34,913 bases of DNA from Bacteroidota bacterium (lineage in GTDB: Bacteria; Bacteroidota; Bacteroidia; Chitinophagales; S012-47): positions 1-34,913 of the forward strand of contig JAJRWN010000067.1 of the NCBI GenBank assembly GCA_024276745.1, read 5' to 3'. The notes beneath the pieces were generated by a model. The model was not told where the DNA came from, did no database searches, and saw only the letters and a list, made by a program, of their open reading frames with translations. The translations under genes were made by a program, and so were the position numbers. Below, piece after piece: positions 1 to 7,875 of this stretch. The first letter of the stretch is position 1; each line of letters opens with the position of its first letter.

Positions 1-669
1 AATTTCCCTAACCCACAAAAAATCTATGGTTGGTTAATTAAAATAGATGCGCTTGGAAATGTTGAATGGGATAAGAAATACCAATACATAAATAATGCTA
101 ACAATGGATTTTGGACCGGATTAATGCAATTACCGGATTCTTCTTATGTTGCTTTAGGCACAACCCGTTATTCAAAAGACCAGGGGTGGATTGTAAAAAC
201 CGACCGTTTTGGCAAGGTCATCTGGAGCCGCACTTATACGCGCAATCCCTCCAAGCATCATTATTTCTATGATTTCAAGCCCACCCCGGACGGGGGTTTT
301 ATTGTCTGCGGCACTACCTGGAACCAAAGCCAGGATGCCTGGCTCGTGAAACTCGACAGCTTCGGCTGCGATACGCCCGGCTGTCAGATATATGACGCAG
401 TGCAAAGTATCCCCGCGCCAAAAGCGAGAATCAATATTTATCCCAACCCCAGCACCGGGCTGATAAACATCAGCCTGCCGGCAACTTTTAAAGGCAAAAC
501 CACCCTGCGGGTGTATGACATCATGGGCCGGATGCTGCTGCAGGAAATCTATACCAAGCTGAATGCCTCCACACTTAACCTTAAGCTTGCGGGTCAGGCT
601 GCCGGCTTGTATATGATTGAGTTGCAAAACGGAAAGCAAAGCCGGTTCGGCAAAGTGATGATTGAATAA
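1..669 (+). CDS. T9SS type A sorting domain protein, 3' end (partial)
   Basis: The reading frame is open from the first base of the window, so this is the C-terminal part (222 residues) of a longer protein whose start lies upstream; the ATG at 124 is internal. The visible part holds repeated blade-like units of the form WLxKxDxxGxxxW (GWLIKIDALGNVEW, GWIVKTDRFGKVIW, AWLVKLDSFGCD), typical of beta-propeller-like secreted Bacteroidota proteins. The last ~80 residues are a T9SS type A sorting domain: INIYPNPSTG, then YDIMGRMLL, then a GLYMIEL strand and a basic end. The protein should cross the outer membrane by T9SS and be anchored or released at the surface. Its ligand or activity is unknown. 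Composition is odd: hand counting gives about 34% G+C for bases 1-180 and about 52% for 181-660. It converges on aroQ. Confidence 0.9.
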   Translation, partial: NFPNPQKIYGWLIKIDALGNVEWDKKYQYINNANNGFWTGLMQLPDSSYVALGTTRYSKDQGWIVKTDRFGKVIWSRTYTRNPSKHHYFYDFKPTPDGGFIVCGTTWNQSQDAWLVKLDSFGCDTPGCQIYDAVQSIPAPKARINIYPNPSTGLINISLPATFKGKTTLRVYDIMGRMLLQEIYTKLNASTLNLKLAGQAAGLYMIELQNGKQSRFGKVMIE

Positions 670-689
670 TTACCAAATATTTGACAAAG

Positions 690-714
690 CTCCAAAATCA
701 TCAGGGGTTTGGAG
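690..714. terminator. Weak inverted repeat between convergent genes
   Basis: CTCCAAA (690-696) pairs with TTTGGAG (708-714) around an 11-base loop in the short gap between the first gene and aroQ. There is no clear T-run on either side, so it is at best a weak intrinsic terminator. Confidence 0.3.
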
Positions 715-750
715 TCGTTGCATGGTGATACTGCCAAAGCTTGATAAACT

Positions 751-1191
751 TCAGGCTAAACGCTTTCTGCCTTGAAGCAAATAATCGAGGGCGAGGCGAT
801 AGACATCCAATCCAAGTCCCGTAATCATTCCGGTACAATATTTTGATAAAAGGGAAACATGGCGTTCTTCTTCACGGGCAAAGATATTGGAAATATGCAC
901 TTCCACCACAGGTATTTTTATAGCGGCCACCGCATCGGCAATAGCCACACTGCTATGCGTATAGCCACCGGCATTCAATATCACCGCATCGGCTTTCATA
1001 CCTGCTTCCTGCAATGTATCGATAAGCTCCCCTTCTATGTTGCTCTGAAATAATTGAATATCAGCATCTGCCTTTTGCCGGAGATTTTCTATAAAAGTAG
1101 TCAGCAATTGCCGGCCATAAACTTCCGGTTCTCGTTGCCCAACCAAATTCAGGTTCGGGCCATTGATGATATAGATAAGCGCTCTTTCCAT
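751..1191 (-). CDS. aroQ: Type II 3-dehydroquinate dehydratase
   Basis: Cytosolic shikimate-pathway enzyme that dehydrates 3-dehydroquinate to 3-dehydroshikimate. The family signature is complete: NGPNLNLVGQREPEVYG near the N-terminus (active-site Arg and Tyr in this loop), LNAGGYTHSSVAIADA in the middle, and VEVHISNIFAREEERH with the catalytic His. The length of about 146 residues is normal for the dodecameric type II family. I start at the ATG at 1191 (MERALIYI); a GTG three codons upstream (1200) is possible but overlaps a TATTTTTG promoter-like -7 box (1200-1207). No other aro gene is nearby. The preceding same-strand gene ends 40 bases upstream, so co-transcription with it is possible. 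Confidence 0.95.
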   Translation of the reverse strand: MERALIYIINGPNLNLVGQREPEVYGRQLLTTFIENLRQKADADIQLFQSNIEGELIDTLQEAGMKADAVILNAGGYTHSSVAIADAVAAIKIPVVEVHISNIFAREEERHVSLLSKYCTGMITGLGLDVYRLALDYLLQGRKRLA

Positions 1192-1231
1192 ATTAATCAC
1201 AAAAATAAACGCTATGGATGAATTATTGATA

Positions 1232-3001
1232 TCATCCGATTTTCACTACAGACCTCAGCAAAAGCCGATAATCAGCACATCGAATAAGTACAAAATAAAA
1301 ACCGGGTTGCCAATGAGCGGTATTGATTTCAAAAGGGAAACTTGCCGGAAAAAATGTTTGTATCAGCTGTCCCTGTTCATTCAAAAGCTGAACACTTTCT
1401 ACCGGAAGCCGGCTGTCAATTACTAATCGGCTATGCACCGGATTGGGATAAATCAGCAAATCATCGGAAGCAATGCTGATGCTGTTTATTGTTGTTGCCG
1501 GATTAGCACAGGCATTACTAAAAATATTATTTGCCGTATAACGGTCGAGTGCAGGGATAGAAGCCGAACCCGGAGCATGGGGTGTACCAATGCCTGCCCA
1601 TTCGGATAATGGAATAAAAGCGGAGCGGGTGCTATAATAATAACTTGAATCAGGTAATAGATTGCTTCCTTGCGGGTCAATTTTACCTTTATTATTATTG
1701 CCATAAATAAAATGTCCGCTTCCTTTAATGGTATAATTTACCATCGAATAAGGTAATGCGGTATTGGTAATTTCATTGCCGATCAAATTTTGAAAAGGAG
1801 AATCATTGGCACTGAAAAAGATACCGAATCCTTCGGCTCTGTTTCGAAAGAAGGTATTGAACGGGCCATTGGCTCCATGTGAATTGTCAACAACTATATT
1901 GCGACAAATGTTTTGTTCAAATAAGTTGGCAAACGGATAATTGCCATGCAACACAATATCACCGGCAGCATCATTGGGCAAAATATCCCAATAAGGATCG
2001 ATAGAACAATTATAAGCAAACACATTTCCATTGGCACCGGCCTGCACAATCATGGCATGACGCAAATGATAAAAAATATTATTCTCTACGAGACATTCGC
2101 CTGTTGCATCATGCAACATAACACCATATCCCCTGCCCCCGTCACCATAGCTGAAAGCATGATGAAAATATGATTTTATAATGGCTATATTAGAAGAATA
2201 TCTTGCTTGCAAATGACTATAGGTGCAATTTTCAGATTCGATGCCACTCACCCAACAATTAACCGCATAAGCAAAAAAGATATTACTCGAAGCTTGCGGA
2301 GCAGTATCGTCCAATCTGCGAATGCTGATACATTCGAGACCTACCTGTTTTACCGGTTCTATTTTACGGATAAAGGCTGAACGGGATTTTTCAAAATCAA
2401 TACGCAATGGTGAGTCAAGTATTATTTTATTTTGCTCAACAGCATCAATTTTAATGATTTGGCCTACGGTATTTTTTGCCCATGAGGAAGTAACTAAATC
2501 ACTGTCTTGTTCTATGAATTGAATCCAGTCGCCCGGCTGAAAAAGGCCGCTATCATTGAGAACGATTTCATTGCTGTCTTTAAGGGCTGAATACCGCAAA
2601 GAAAGGGTATCGGAATAAACAGGACTACCCTGAATAATAATAGCATGGCCGCTAGCGCCCAAATCCATTATAAAATGGGTTTGCCGGGCACCTTCCCCTC
2701 TGATGATTACATTGGAAGGAAGCCTGATAGCATGATTGAATAAAAAATTTCCTTCCGGAAATTGAAGAACAGCTCCATTTGGATTAAGGCTATCCAGTAC
2801 TGCACTTATCACAGAATCGTTGGGCGTAAGACTGTCACCAATGGCACCGGCCGTAGCCATATCGATTATTTCAAATCCACTCGTTGAGCTATCTCTTACG
2901 CCTGCCAGCGACCAATTGACTGCCCGATTAGCAGGTAATACTTGAGCTAGCCCGGATAATGCTGACAAAAAACAAAAAACGAAAGAAAATATTAAACGCA
3001 T
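1232..3001 (-). CDS. Secreted right-handed beta-helix protein with T9SS sorting domain
   Basis: 589 residues. A signal peptide (MRLIFSFVFCFLSALSGLAQ) is followed by a pectate-lyase-3-like start: a segment around residues 50-90 with AVLQFPEGNFLF, then LPSNVIIRGEGARQTHF. The middle (roughly 210-430) reads as parallel beta-helix coils with repeated N/I/V ladders, for example ECLVENNIFYHLRHAMIV and GNVFAYNCSI. The end is a T9SS type A domain (LLIYPNPVHSRLVID ... GFYFVLIRC). Proteins of this build are often polysaccharide lyases or hydrolases, but I see no catalytic signature that fixes a substrate. It should be exported to the cell surface. It lies downstream of the fasciclin lipoprotein on the same strand, separated from it by a strong terminator, so it is probably transcribed separately. 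Confidence 0.88.
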   Translation of the reverse strand: MRLIFSFVFCFLSALSGLAQVLPANRAVNWSLAGVRDSSTSGFEIIDMATAGAIGDSLTPNDSVISAVLDSLNPNGAVLQFPEGNFLFNHAIRLPSNVIIRGEGARQTHFIMDLGASGHAIIIQGSPVYSDTLSLRYSALKDSNEIVLNDSGLFQPGDWIQFIEQDSDLVTSSWAKNTVGQIIKIDAVEQNKIILDSPLRIDFEKSRSAFIRKIEPVKQVGLECISIRRLDDTAPQASSNIFFAYAVNCWVSGIESENCTYSHLQARYSSNIAIIKSYFHHAFSYGDGGRGYGVMLHDATGECLVENNIFYHLRHAMIVQAGANGNVFAYNCSIDPYWDILPNDAAGDIVLHGNYPFANLFEQNICRNIVVDNSHGANGPFNTFFRNRAEGFGIFFSANDSPFQNLIGNEITNTALPYSMVNYTIKGSGHFIYGNNNKGKIDPQGSNLLPDSSYYYSTRSAFIPLSEWAGIGTPHAPGSASIPALDRYTANNIFSNACANPATTINSISIASDDLLIYPNPVHSRLVIDSRLPVESVQLLNEQGQLIQTFFPASFPFEINTAHWQPGFYFVLIRCADYRLLLRSVVKIG

Positions 3002-3040
3002 AGAGTATAATAAGCCGGAATATCAAAAACCGCTTTGGAA

Positions 3041-3095
3041 GTAAAAATAAATAAAAATCCTACTGCTTTCGGAATAAACCTGATGCAGTAGGATT
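3041..3095 (-). terminator. Intrinsic terminator of the fasciclin gene
   Basis: AATCCTACTGC (3056-3066) and GCAGTAGGATT (3085-3095) form a perfect 11-bp stem with an 18-base loop. Read on the minus strand, the stem is followed at once by a T-rich tract (TTTTTATTTATTTTT). It lies 37 bases after the fasciclin stop codon. Confidence 0.75.
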
Positions 3096-3132
3096 ATTAG
3101 CTATAATGGGCTACTAGCGTATTAAATTGTAT

Positions 3133-3708
3133 TTACTCTTTTTCTGGTGGCAGCAGAACCTGATCGATGATATGAATAACCCCATTGCTGGCCGGTACGG
3201 TAGCAATGATATTGGCACCATTAACAGTAATCGTTCCGTCATCAGCCACTTTAATCAGAACGTTATCTCCATTAGCTTCATAAATTTGGCGACCATCACT
3301 CAACAAATTGTCTTTATAAACACTTGGTGCAGCATGATAATAAAGAATATTGCGCAAGGTTTCTTTATTCTCAGGTTTTAGCAAATCTTCAACCGTTCCT
3401 TCGGGCAATTTATCAAAAGCTTCGTTATTCGGAGCAAATAAAGTGATGGGACCCGGATTGGATAATACATCTTCAATTTCAGCGGCATGAACAGCAGTAA
3501 CAAGGGTAGAAAAATCAGAATTACCTGCTGCTATTTGCAGAATAGTTTGTTGCGATTCATCATCGCTGATCGCAGACATACCGGTATTGCCGGTATAATC
3601 GGCATTGGCTTCCGTATTGTCCGATTCATTTCCTTCGTCACCCTGCGAGCACGATGGCATGGCGAGTATCAGGAATAATACACTTAAAAATACAATCAGT
3701 TTTTTCAT
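3133..3708 (-). CDS. Fasciclin (FAS1) domain lipoprotein
   Basis: 191 residues. The N-terminus MKKLIVFLSVLFLILAMPSC is a lipoprotein signal, with Cys20 the likely lipidated residue, followed by an acidic, Asn-rich linker (about 21-55). The rest is one FAS1 domain: the H1-type motif TLFAPNNEAFDKLP, a central ILYYHAAP segment and the H2-type ending NGVIHIIDQVLLPP. FAS1 domains mediate adhesion or ligand binding at cell surfaces; in Bacteroidota they occur as single-domain envelope lipoproteins. The upstream gap holds a symmetric element (3754-3798) that may regulate it. The exact ligand is unknown. Confidence 0.92.
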   Translation of the reverse strand: MKKLIVFLSVLFLILAMPSCSQGDEGNESDNTEANADYTGNTGMSAISDDESQQTILQIAAGNSDFSTLVTAVHAAEIEDVLSNPGPITLFAPNNEAFDKLPEGTVEDLLKPENKETLRNILYYHAAPSVYKDNLLSDGRQIYEANGDNVLIKVADDGTITVNGANIIATVPASNGVIHIIDQVLLPPEKE

Positions 3709-3753
3709 AACAGTGGTTTTGGTTTAGTAAATTACAAGTGCTAACATAGTTTC

Positions 3754-3798
3754 TACCGGTATTGATTTTTTATGATAAAAATCATATCCATACCGGTA
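3754..3798. promoter_or_regulatory. Symmetric element, possible Crp/Fnr-type operator
   Basis: ATGAT-AAAA-ATCAT (3772-3785) contains the core TGAT-N4-ATCA of Fnr-type boxes, and lies inside a longer dyad TGATTTTT/AAAAATCA (3763-3770 and 3777-3784). Two copies of the palindrome TACCGGTA flank it at 3754-3761 and 3791-3798. It sits about 65 bases upstream of the fasciclin start and about 200 upstream of the hemolysin III gene. The resemblance to Fnr sites is by eye only. Confidence 0.35.
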
Positions 3799-3956
3799 TT
3801 TCCTGAATTTTACAAGCCATAAAGTAAATGATGCTATGTACATGGAATATCATGAGAAAAAAACTTTAGCGGAAAAGATTCGACAACATAGTCACAGATT
3901 CATAATTTATATCGAAAGTGTATTTTCAAAATAAATTAAACCAATATTTATCTTCA

Positions 3957-3964
3957 TACTTTTG
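3957..3964 (+). promoter_or_regulatory. Promoter -7 box for hemolysin III gene
   Basis: TACTTTTG matches the Bacteroidota -7 consensus TAnnTTTG exactly and lies 17 bases before the ATG at 3982. I do not see a TTG -33 element at the usual spacing, so this is a half-supported promoter with a very short leader. Confidence 0.4.
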
Positions 3965-3981
3965 TAAACGGGATTGATAAT

Positions 3982-4626
3982 ATGCAAAAGATAAAAAAAA
4001 CTTATCCGGCCTTAGAGGAACAACTCAATATTTACACGCATGGATTAGGTTTATTATTGAGCTTACCGGCCGGAATTTTATTATTCCGGAAAGCAGCCGG
4101 TATGCAAGATACATCAGCCCTTATCGCATCCGGAATTTTTGCATCTAGTCTTTTTTTACTTTATCTGGCATCTACGCTATATCATTCGGCTACTATAGCA
4201 TCCAAACGAAAAAAACTAAATGTTTTTGATCATTCGGCTATTTACGTTTTAATAGCCGGCACCTATACTCCGGTTGCGGTAATCAGTTTACATAATGCAT
4301 GGGGATGGGCCGTATTAATCATTATCTGGAGCATGGCTTTTGCGGGTATTCTTTTGAAATTATTTTTCACCGGACGCTTTAAACTGGCATCAACCCTTGC
4401 TTACGTAGTCATGGGTTGGACCATAGTCATTGCCTTGAAACCAATGCTCTCGGCTATGACGCATCATGGCTTGCTCTTATTGGCAGCCGGTGGTTTTGCT
4501 TACACCCTGGGTGCTCTGATGTATCAGTTGAAAAAGATACCATATAATCATGCTGTTTTCCATGTTTTTGTGCTTATTGGCAGTTTCTGCCACTTCCTGA
4601 TGGTTTATAACGAAATACTGCAATAA
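3982..4626 (+). CDS. trhA: Hemolysin III / TrhA family membrane protein
   Basis: 214 residues and about seven hydrophobic segments, the normal build of the bacterial PAQR-like hemolysin III family. Family motifs are in order: EEQLNIYTHGLG at the start, LASTLYHSA, FDHSAIYVLIAGTYTP, and HAVFHVFVLIGSFCHF at the end. The conserved His, Asp and Ser residues correspond to the presumed metal site seen in PAQR-type proteins. In other bacteria the family has been linked to membrane energetics or lipid homeostasis; haemolysis is probably not its native role. It is a single gene read away from the fasciclin gene, with its own -7 box. The symbol is by family similarity. Confidence 0.9.
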   Translation: MQKIKKTYPALEEQLNIYTHGLGLLLSLPAGILLFRKAAGMQDTSALIASGIFASSLFLLYLASTLYHSATIASKRKKLNVFDHSAIYVLIAGTYTPVAVISLHNAWGWAVLIIIWSMAFAGILLKLFFTGRFKLASTLAYVVMGWTIVIALKPMLSAMTHHGLLLLAAGGFAYTLGALMYQLKKIPYNHAVFHVFVLIGSFCHFLMVYNEILQ

Positions 4627-4655
4627 TCAAGAGCTTTCAATATCTTTTAAAACTG

Positions 4656-4663
4656 TAAATTTG
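4656..4663 (+). promoter_or_regulatory. Promoter -7 box for M1 aminopeptidase gene
   Basis: TAAATTTG fits TAnnTTTG and lies about 48 bases before the ATG at 4712. The -33 region (TTTC near 4635) is only a poor match, so support is partial. Confidence 0.35.
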
Positions 4664-4711
4664 TGGCTGCATCCAAAGCAGGAAGCTTTCAATTAAACAC
4701 ATATCTGATTT

Positions 4712-6592
4712 ATGCATACATCTAGATTTTCGGCACTTATTTTAATTGCTTTTACCTTATATGCCTGCCATTCACCGAATAATAAAAAAACTGAAAAAAC
4801 AATGGAGATTAATGATACCCACACTTATGCCAAGCCCAATGATGCCGTTATTACCCATCTCGATTTGAATATTCAAATTGATTTCAATCAGCATCAAATC
4901 AGTGGTACTGCCAGCTATCAAATTGACCATAAATCCAAAGGGAAGGAAATTATATTTGATACACGCGATATGGATATTCTTGATGTGGTACTGGATGACG
5001 GTACCAAGGCAACATGGACTCTGGGAGATGCTGATGAATTCATGGGTAAATCGTTAAGCATTTCGATAAAACCATTGACCAAATCGTTAAGCATTACCTA
5101 TAAAACACATCCGGAAGCAGCCGGATTGCAATGGTTGGATCCGCAACAGACGGCCGGTAAAAAACATCCGTTTTTATTCACCCAGTCGGAAGCTATCCTG
5201 GCACGCACTTGGATTCCCATTCAAGATAGTCCCGGAATTCGTTTTTCGTATAATGCCAAAGTGCAGGTACCCAAAGGATTATTGGCCCTGATGAGTGCTT
5301 CAAATCCACAGAAAATCAATACTGACGGTGAATATAATTTCGTAATGAAACAGCCGATACCTGCCTATTTGATGGCTTTGGCAGTAGGCAATATTGTATT
5401 CCGCCCGGAGGGTCTCCGCACAGGCGTATATGCCGAACCGGAAATCATTGATAAAGCAGCCTGGGAATTTGCCGAAATGGAAGATATGCTGACTACAGCC
5501 GAGAAACTCTACGGACCATATCGCTGGGAACGATACGACCTGATTGTATTACCTCCTTCCTTTCCTTTTGGCGGGATGGAAAATCCACGTCTTACCTTTG
5601 CCACACCGACCGTAATTGCCGGTGACCGTTCGCTGACTGCACTGGTAGCTCATGAACTGGCACACAGCTGGTCGGGCAATCTGGTAACCAACGCCAACTG
5701 GAACGATTTCTGGCTCAACGAAGGATTTACGGTTTATTTCGAACGCAGGATAACCGAAGCACTCAAGGGAAAAACTTATGCCGAAATGCTGGCACAATTA
5801 GGCTATCAAGATTTGGTAGCCGAAACAAAACGCCTGACCCAAGAAGAAAAAGCTGCCGATACCCATTTGAAACTTCAGCTTGATGGCAGGGATCCTGATG
5901 ACGGTATGACCGATATTGCCTACGAAAAAGGCTATGCACTTCTTAGGCATATTGAAAAAAGCATCGGTCGCGAAAAATGGGATGCTTTTTTAAAAAATTA
6001 TTTCAATACAAATGCTTTCCAAAGCATGACTACCGAAGCCTTTTTAGACTATACCGAAGATAATCTGATAAAAGGAAATGATTCCTTGCGCAAAGTGTTG
6101 AATATGAAACAATGGATTTATGAAGCAGGAATTCCCGATGATATTGATATACCTCATTCAGATGTATTCGAAAAAGTAGAACAAAATATCAGCGACTGGC
6201 AAAACGGAAAAGCACTTGGTGAATTACCTACCGGGAACTGGACCTCGCATGAATGGCAACATTTTTTACGGAAAATGCCTGATACATTGACACTACAGGA
6301 AATGCAACAACTCGATGAAATATTTCATTTTTCAAAATCAGGCAATTCTGAAATTGTAGCCCTATGGCTCGAATTGGCCATCAAGCATGATTACGAAACG
6401 GCTTATCCGGTACTCGATTCGTTTTTGGTCAATGTAGGTCGCAGAAAATTTTTAATACCGCTTTATACCGCATTAATCAAAACGGAAAAAGGTAAAAAAA
6501 TGGCTATGGATATTTACCGGAAAGCACGTCCTAATTATCACTCGGTATCTTATAACAGCGTAGATGAGCTGTTAGGATGGAAAGCTGAATAA
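4712..6592 (+). CDS. M1 family aminopeptidase, leukotriene-A4-hydrolase type, lipoprotein
   Basis: 626 residues. The signal MHTSRFSALILIAFTLYAC ends in a lipobox, with Cys19 the likely lipidated residue, so the enzyme is envelope-anchored. The gluzincin site is complete: exopeptidase motif GGMEN at 287-291, zinc motif HELAH at 314-318 with Glu315 catalytic, and the third zinc ligand Glu337 in NEGFTVYFE. The C-terminal ~110 residues match the helical leukotriene-A4-hydrolase C-terminal domain (FLVNVGRRKFLIPLYTAL ... ARPNYHSVSYNSV). The length is typical of this subgroup (about 610). It should remove N-terminal residues from peptides in the periplasm or at the outer membrane. The next gene starts 4 bases after its stop, so the two are almost certainly co-transcribed. 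Confidence 0.95.
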   Translation: MHTSRFSALILIAFTLYACHSPNNKKTEKTMEINDTHTYAKPNDAVITHLDLNIQIDFNQHQISGTASYQIDHKSKGKEIIFDTRDMDILDVVLDDGTKATWTLGDADEFMGKSLSISIKPLTKSLSITYKTHPEAAGLQWLDPQQTAGKKHPFLFTQSEAILARTWIPIQDSPGIRFSYNAKVQVPKGLLALMSASNPQKINTDGEYNFVMKQPIPAYLMALAVGNIVFRPEGLRTGVYAEPEIIDKAAWEFAEMEDMLTTAEKLYGPYRWERYDLIVLPPSFPFGGMENPRLTFATPTVIAGDRSLTALVAHELAHSWSGNLVTNANWNDFWLNEGFTVYFERRITEALKGKTYAEMLAQLGYQDLVAETKRLTQEEKAADTHLKLQLDGRDPDDGMTDIAYEKGYALLRHIEKSIGREKWDAFLKNYFNTNAFQSMTTEAFLDYTEDNLIKGNDSLRKVLNMKQWIYEAGIPDDIDIPHSDVFEKVEQNISDWQNGKALGELPTGNWTSHEWQHFLRKMPDTLTLQEMQQLDEIFHFSKSGNSEIVALWLELAIKHDYETAYPVLDSFLVNVGRRKFLIPLYTALIKTEKGKKMAMDIYRKARPNYHSVSYNSVDELLGWKAE

Positions 6593-6596
6593 AAAG

Positions 6597-7334
6597 ATGT
6601 GTACTTTAAGCTATTATCCATTAGGAAATCAACACTATGTGATGACTTCGAACCGGGATGAAAGCATCAAAAGAAAAGCGGCAAGCTTGCCCCTAATCAA
6701 AACAGCCGGAAAAATGAACGTATTGATGCCGGTAGATGGCGAACAAGGTGGGTCGTGGTTTGGGGTAAACCATCGAGGCAGAACAGCCTGCCTCCTCAAC
6801 GGTGCTTTTCAAGCTCATATACCCAAAGGGCCTTACCGTAAAAGCCGGGGATTAGTGCTTACCGATGCATTATTCTGCTCCGACATGGAAGCATTTTACC
6901 AAAGTTATCCTTTAACAGGTATTGAACCGTTCACCCTGGTTGTTGCCGATCCGGCCAATACCGGGGAAATTATCACATTCATTTGGGACGGAAATAAGCG
7001 GTATCGACAAAATACTGATGCCGGGAAAGCGCATATCTGGTCATCTGCCATGCTGTATCCTGAAGCAGTTCGCAACAAAACAGCAACACGGTTTGAGCAA
7101 TTATTATCGAAAAACCGGAAACCTGATGCGGAAGTATTAAGACAGTTTCATGAGGAAGAAAAATATAGAAGAAAAATAAAATCAGCCGGATTAAAGCCTT
7201 ATGAATTTTTAATGACCATGGCAATTGCATCGGTTGAAGTGCTGCTTCCAACAAAAATAATCATGCACTACGATGATCTGCAAAACGGTGAGAAAAAAAG
7301 CATGATGCTTCCGCTAATGATTAACGAAGTATAA
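6597..7334 (+). CDS. NRDE / TANGO2 family protein
   Basis: 245 residues. The N-terminus MCTLSYY plus TSNRDE (the NRDE motif that names the family) and GGSWFGVNHRGRTACLLNG identify the TANGO2-like family, which has an Ntn-hydrolase-like arrangement with Cys2 at the N-terminus. No signal peptide is present, so it is cytosolic. Biochemical function is not settled in bacteria; the eukaryotic relative has been linked to haem or lipid handling. The start is fixed by Cys2 and by the 4-base gap after the aminopeptidase gene. The 3' end overlaps the converging membrane-protein gene by 14 bases. Confidence 0.9.
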   Translation: MCTLSYYPLGNQHYVMTSNRDESIKRKAASLPLIKTAGKMNVLMPVDGEQGGSWFGVNHRGRTACLLNGAFQAHIPKGPYRKSRGLVLTDALFCSDMEAFYQSYPLTGIEPFTLVVADPANTGEIITFIWDGNKRYRQNTDAGKAHIWSSAMLYPEAVRNKTATRFEQLLSKNRKPDAEVLRQFHEEEKYRRKIKSAGLKPYEFLMTMAIASVEVLLPTKIIMHYDDLQNGEKKSMMLPLMINEV

Positions 7335-7821
7335 GGTCTTCTAAAAAGCGACTTAAGTCAAAGCCAATTAAATGATACAAACCAAGCAAAAGGGCAGACC
7401 AAAAGAGAATAGACATAATCATGGATGGAATAATTTCTTTCCATCCGTACCCAAGCGAAAGAGAAGACAGCACACCAAAGGGAATGGTTAATACAATTGG
7501 TGTAAGCAAAGCGATAATCAGTAATCCACCGTGTTGTTTTATCCTCACAATCAACCTCCGGCTCCATTTAAATTTTTTCTTTACTTTATTTCTTCTCCAG
7601 GGCATATTATTCCATATCCGGTCGATGGCAGGGCCAAAAAACAAGAAAATAAACATGGCTCCAATACCACCGGTAACCGTAAGCCCAAAACCAAACCAAA
7701 AACTAAAATCGTATAAAATTACAAGGCCGATACCCAGCATAAACTTAATACCGGAAGCAACAAGTACCGACAGGATTTCTGTCAAATACTCCATCGTGTT
7801 TACATCAATACCTGAATACAT
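7321..7821 (-). CDS. Unknown membrane protein
   Basis: 166 residues from the ATG at 7821; an in-frame TTG two codons upstream (7827) is less likely. Not recognised as a named family. It has about four long hydrophobic segments arranged as two pairs (roughly 15-60 and 95-160), separated by a strongly basic, aromatic loop containing WRRNKVKKKFKWSRR that should face the cytoplasm. The layout recalls small transporter-like or DUF membrane proteins. It follows the 5'-nucleotidase gene by 54 bases on the same strand, so it may be the second gene of that transcript. Its stop codon lies inside the end of the NRDE gene. Confidence 0.75.
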   Translation of the reverse strand: MYSGIDVNTMEYLTEILSVLVASGIKFMLGIGLVILYDFSFWFGFGLTVTGGIGAMFIFLFFGPAIDRIWNNMPWRRNKVKKKFKWSRRLIVRIKQHGGLLIIALLTPIVLTIPFGVLSSLSLGYGWKEIIPSMIMSILFWSALLLGLYHLIGFDLSRFLEDLILR

Positions 7822-7875
7822 AGTCAATTATGTAACAAAAAACGCCCTAAAAGATTCAATAAAATATATAGCAAA

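Noticed and set aside
172-639. A 155-codon open frame antisense to the first gene
   Set aside because: A shadow of the G+C-rich part of the plus-strand gene, whose protein has clear T9SS motifs; the antisense translation has no recognisable features.
1198-1200. GTG as start of aroQ
   Set aside because: It would overlap a TATTTTTG promoter-like box, and the ATG three codons later gives the normal N-terminus.
3836-3934. A 32-residue ORF (MYMEYHEKKT...) upstream of the hemolysin III gene
   Set aside because: No homology recognised, no ribosome-binding or promoter signal before it, and length within chance expectation in an A+T-rich gap.
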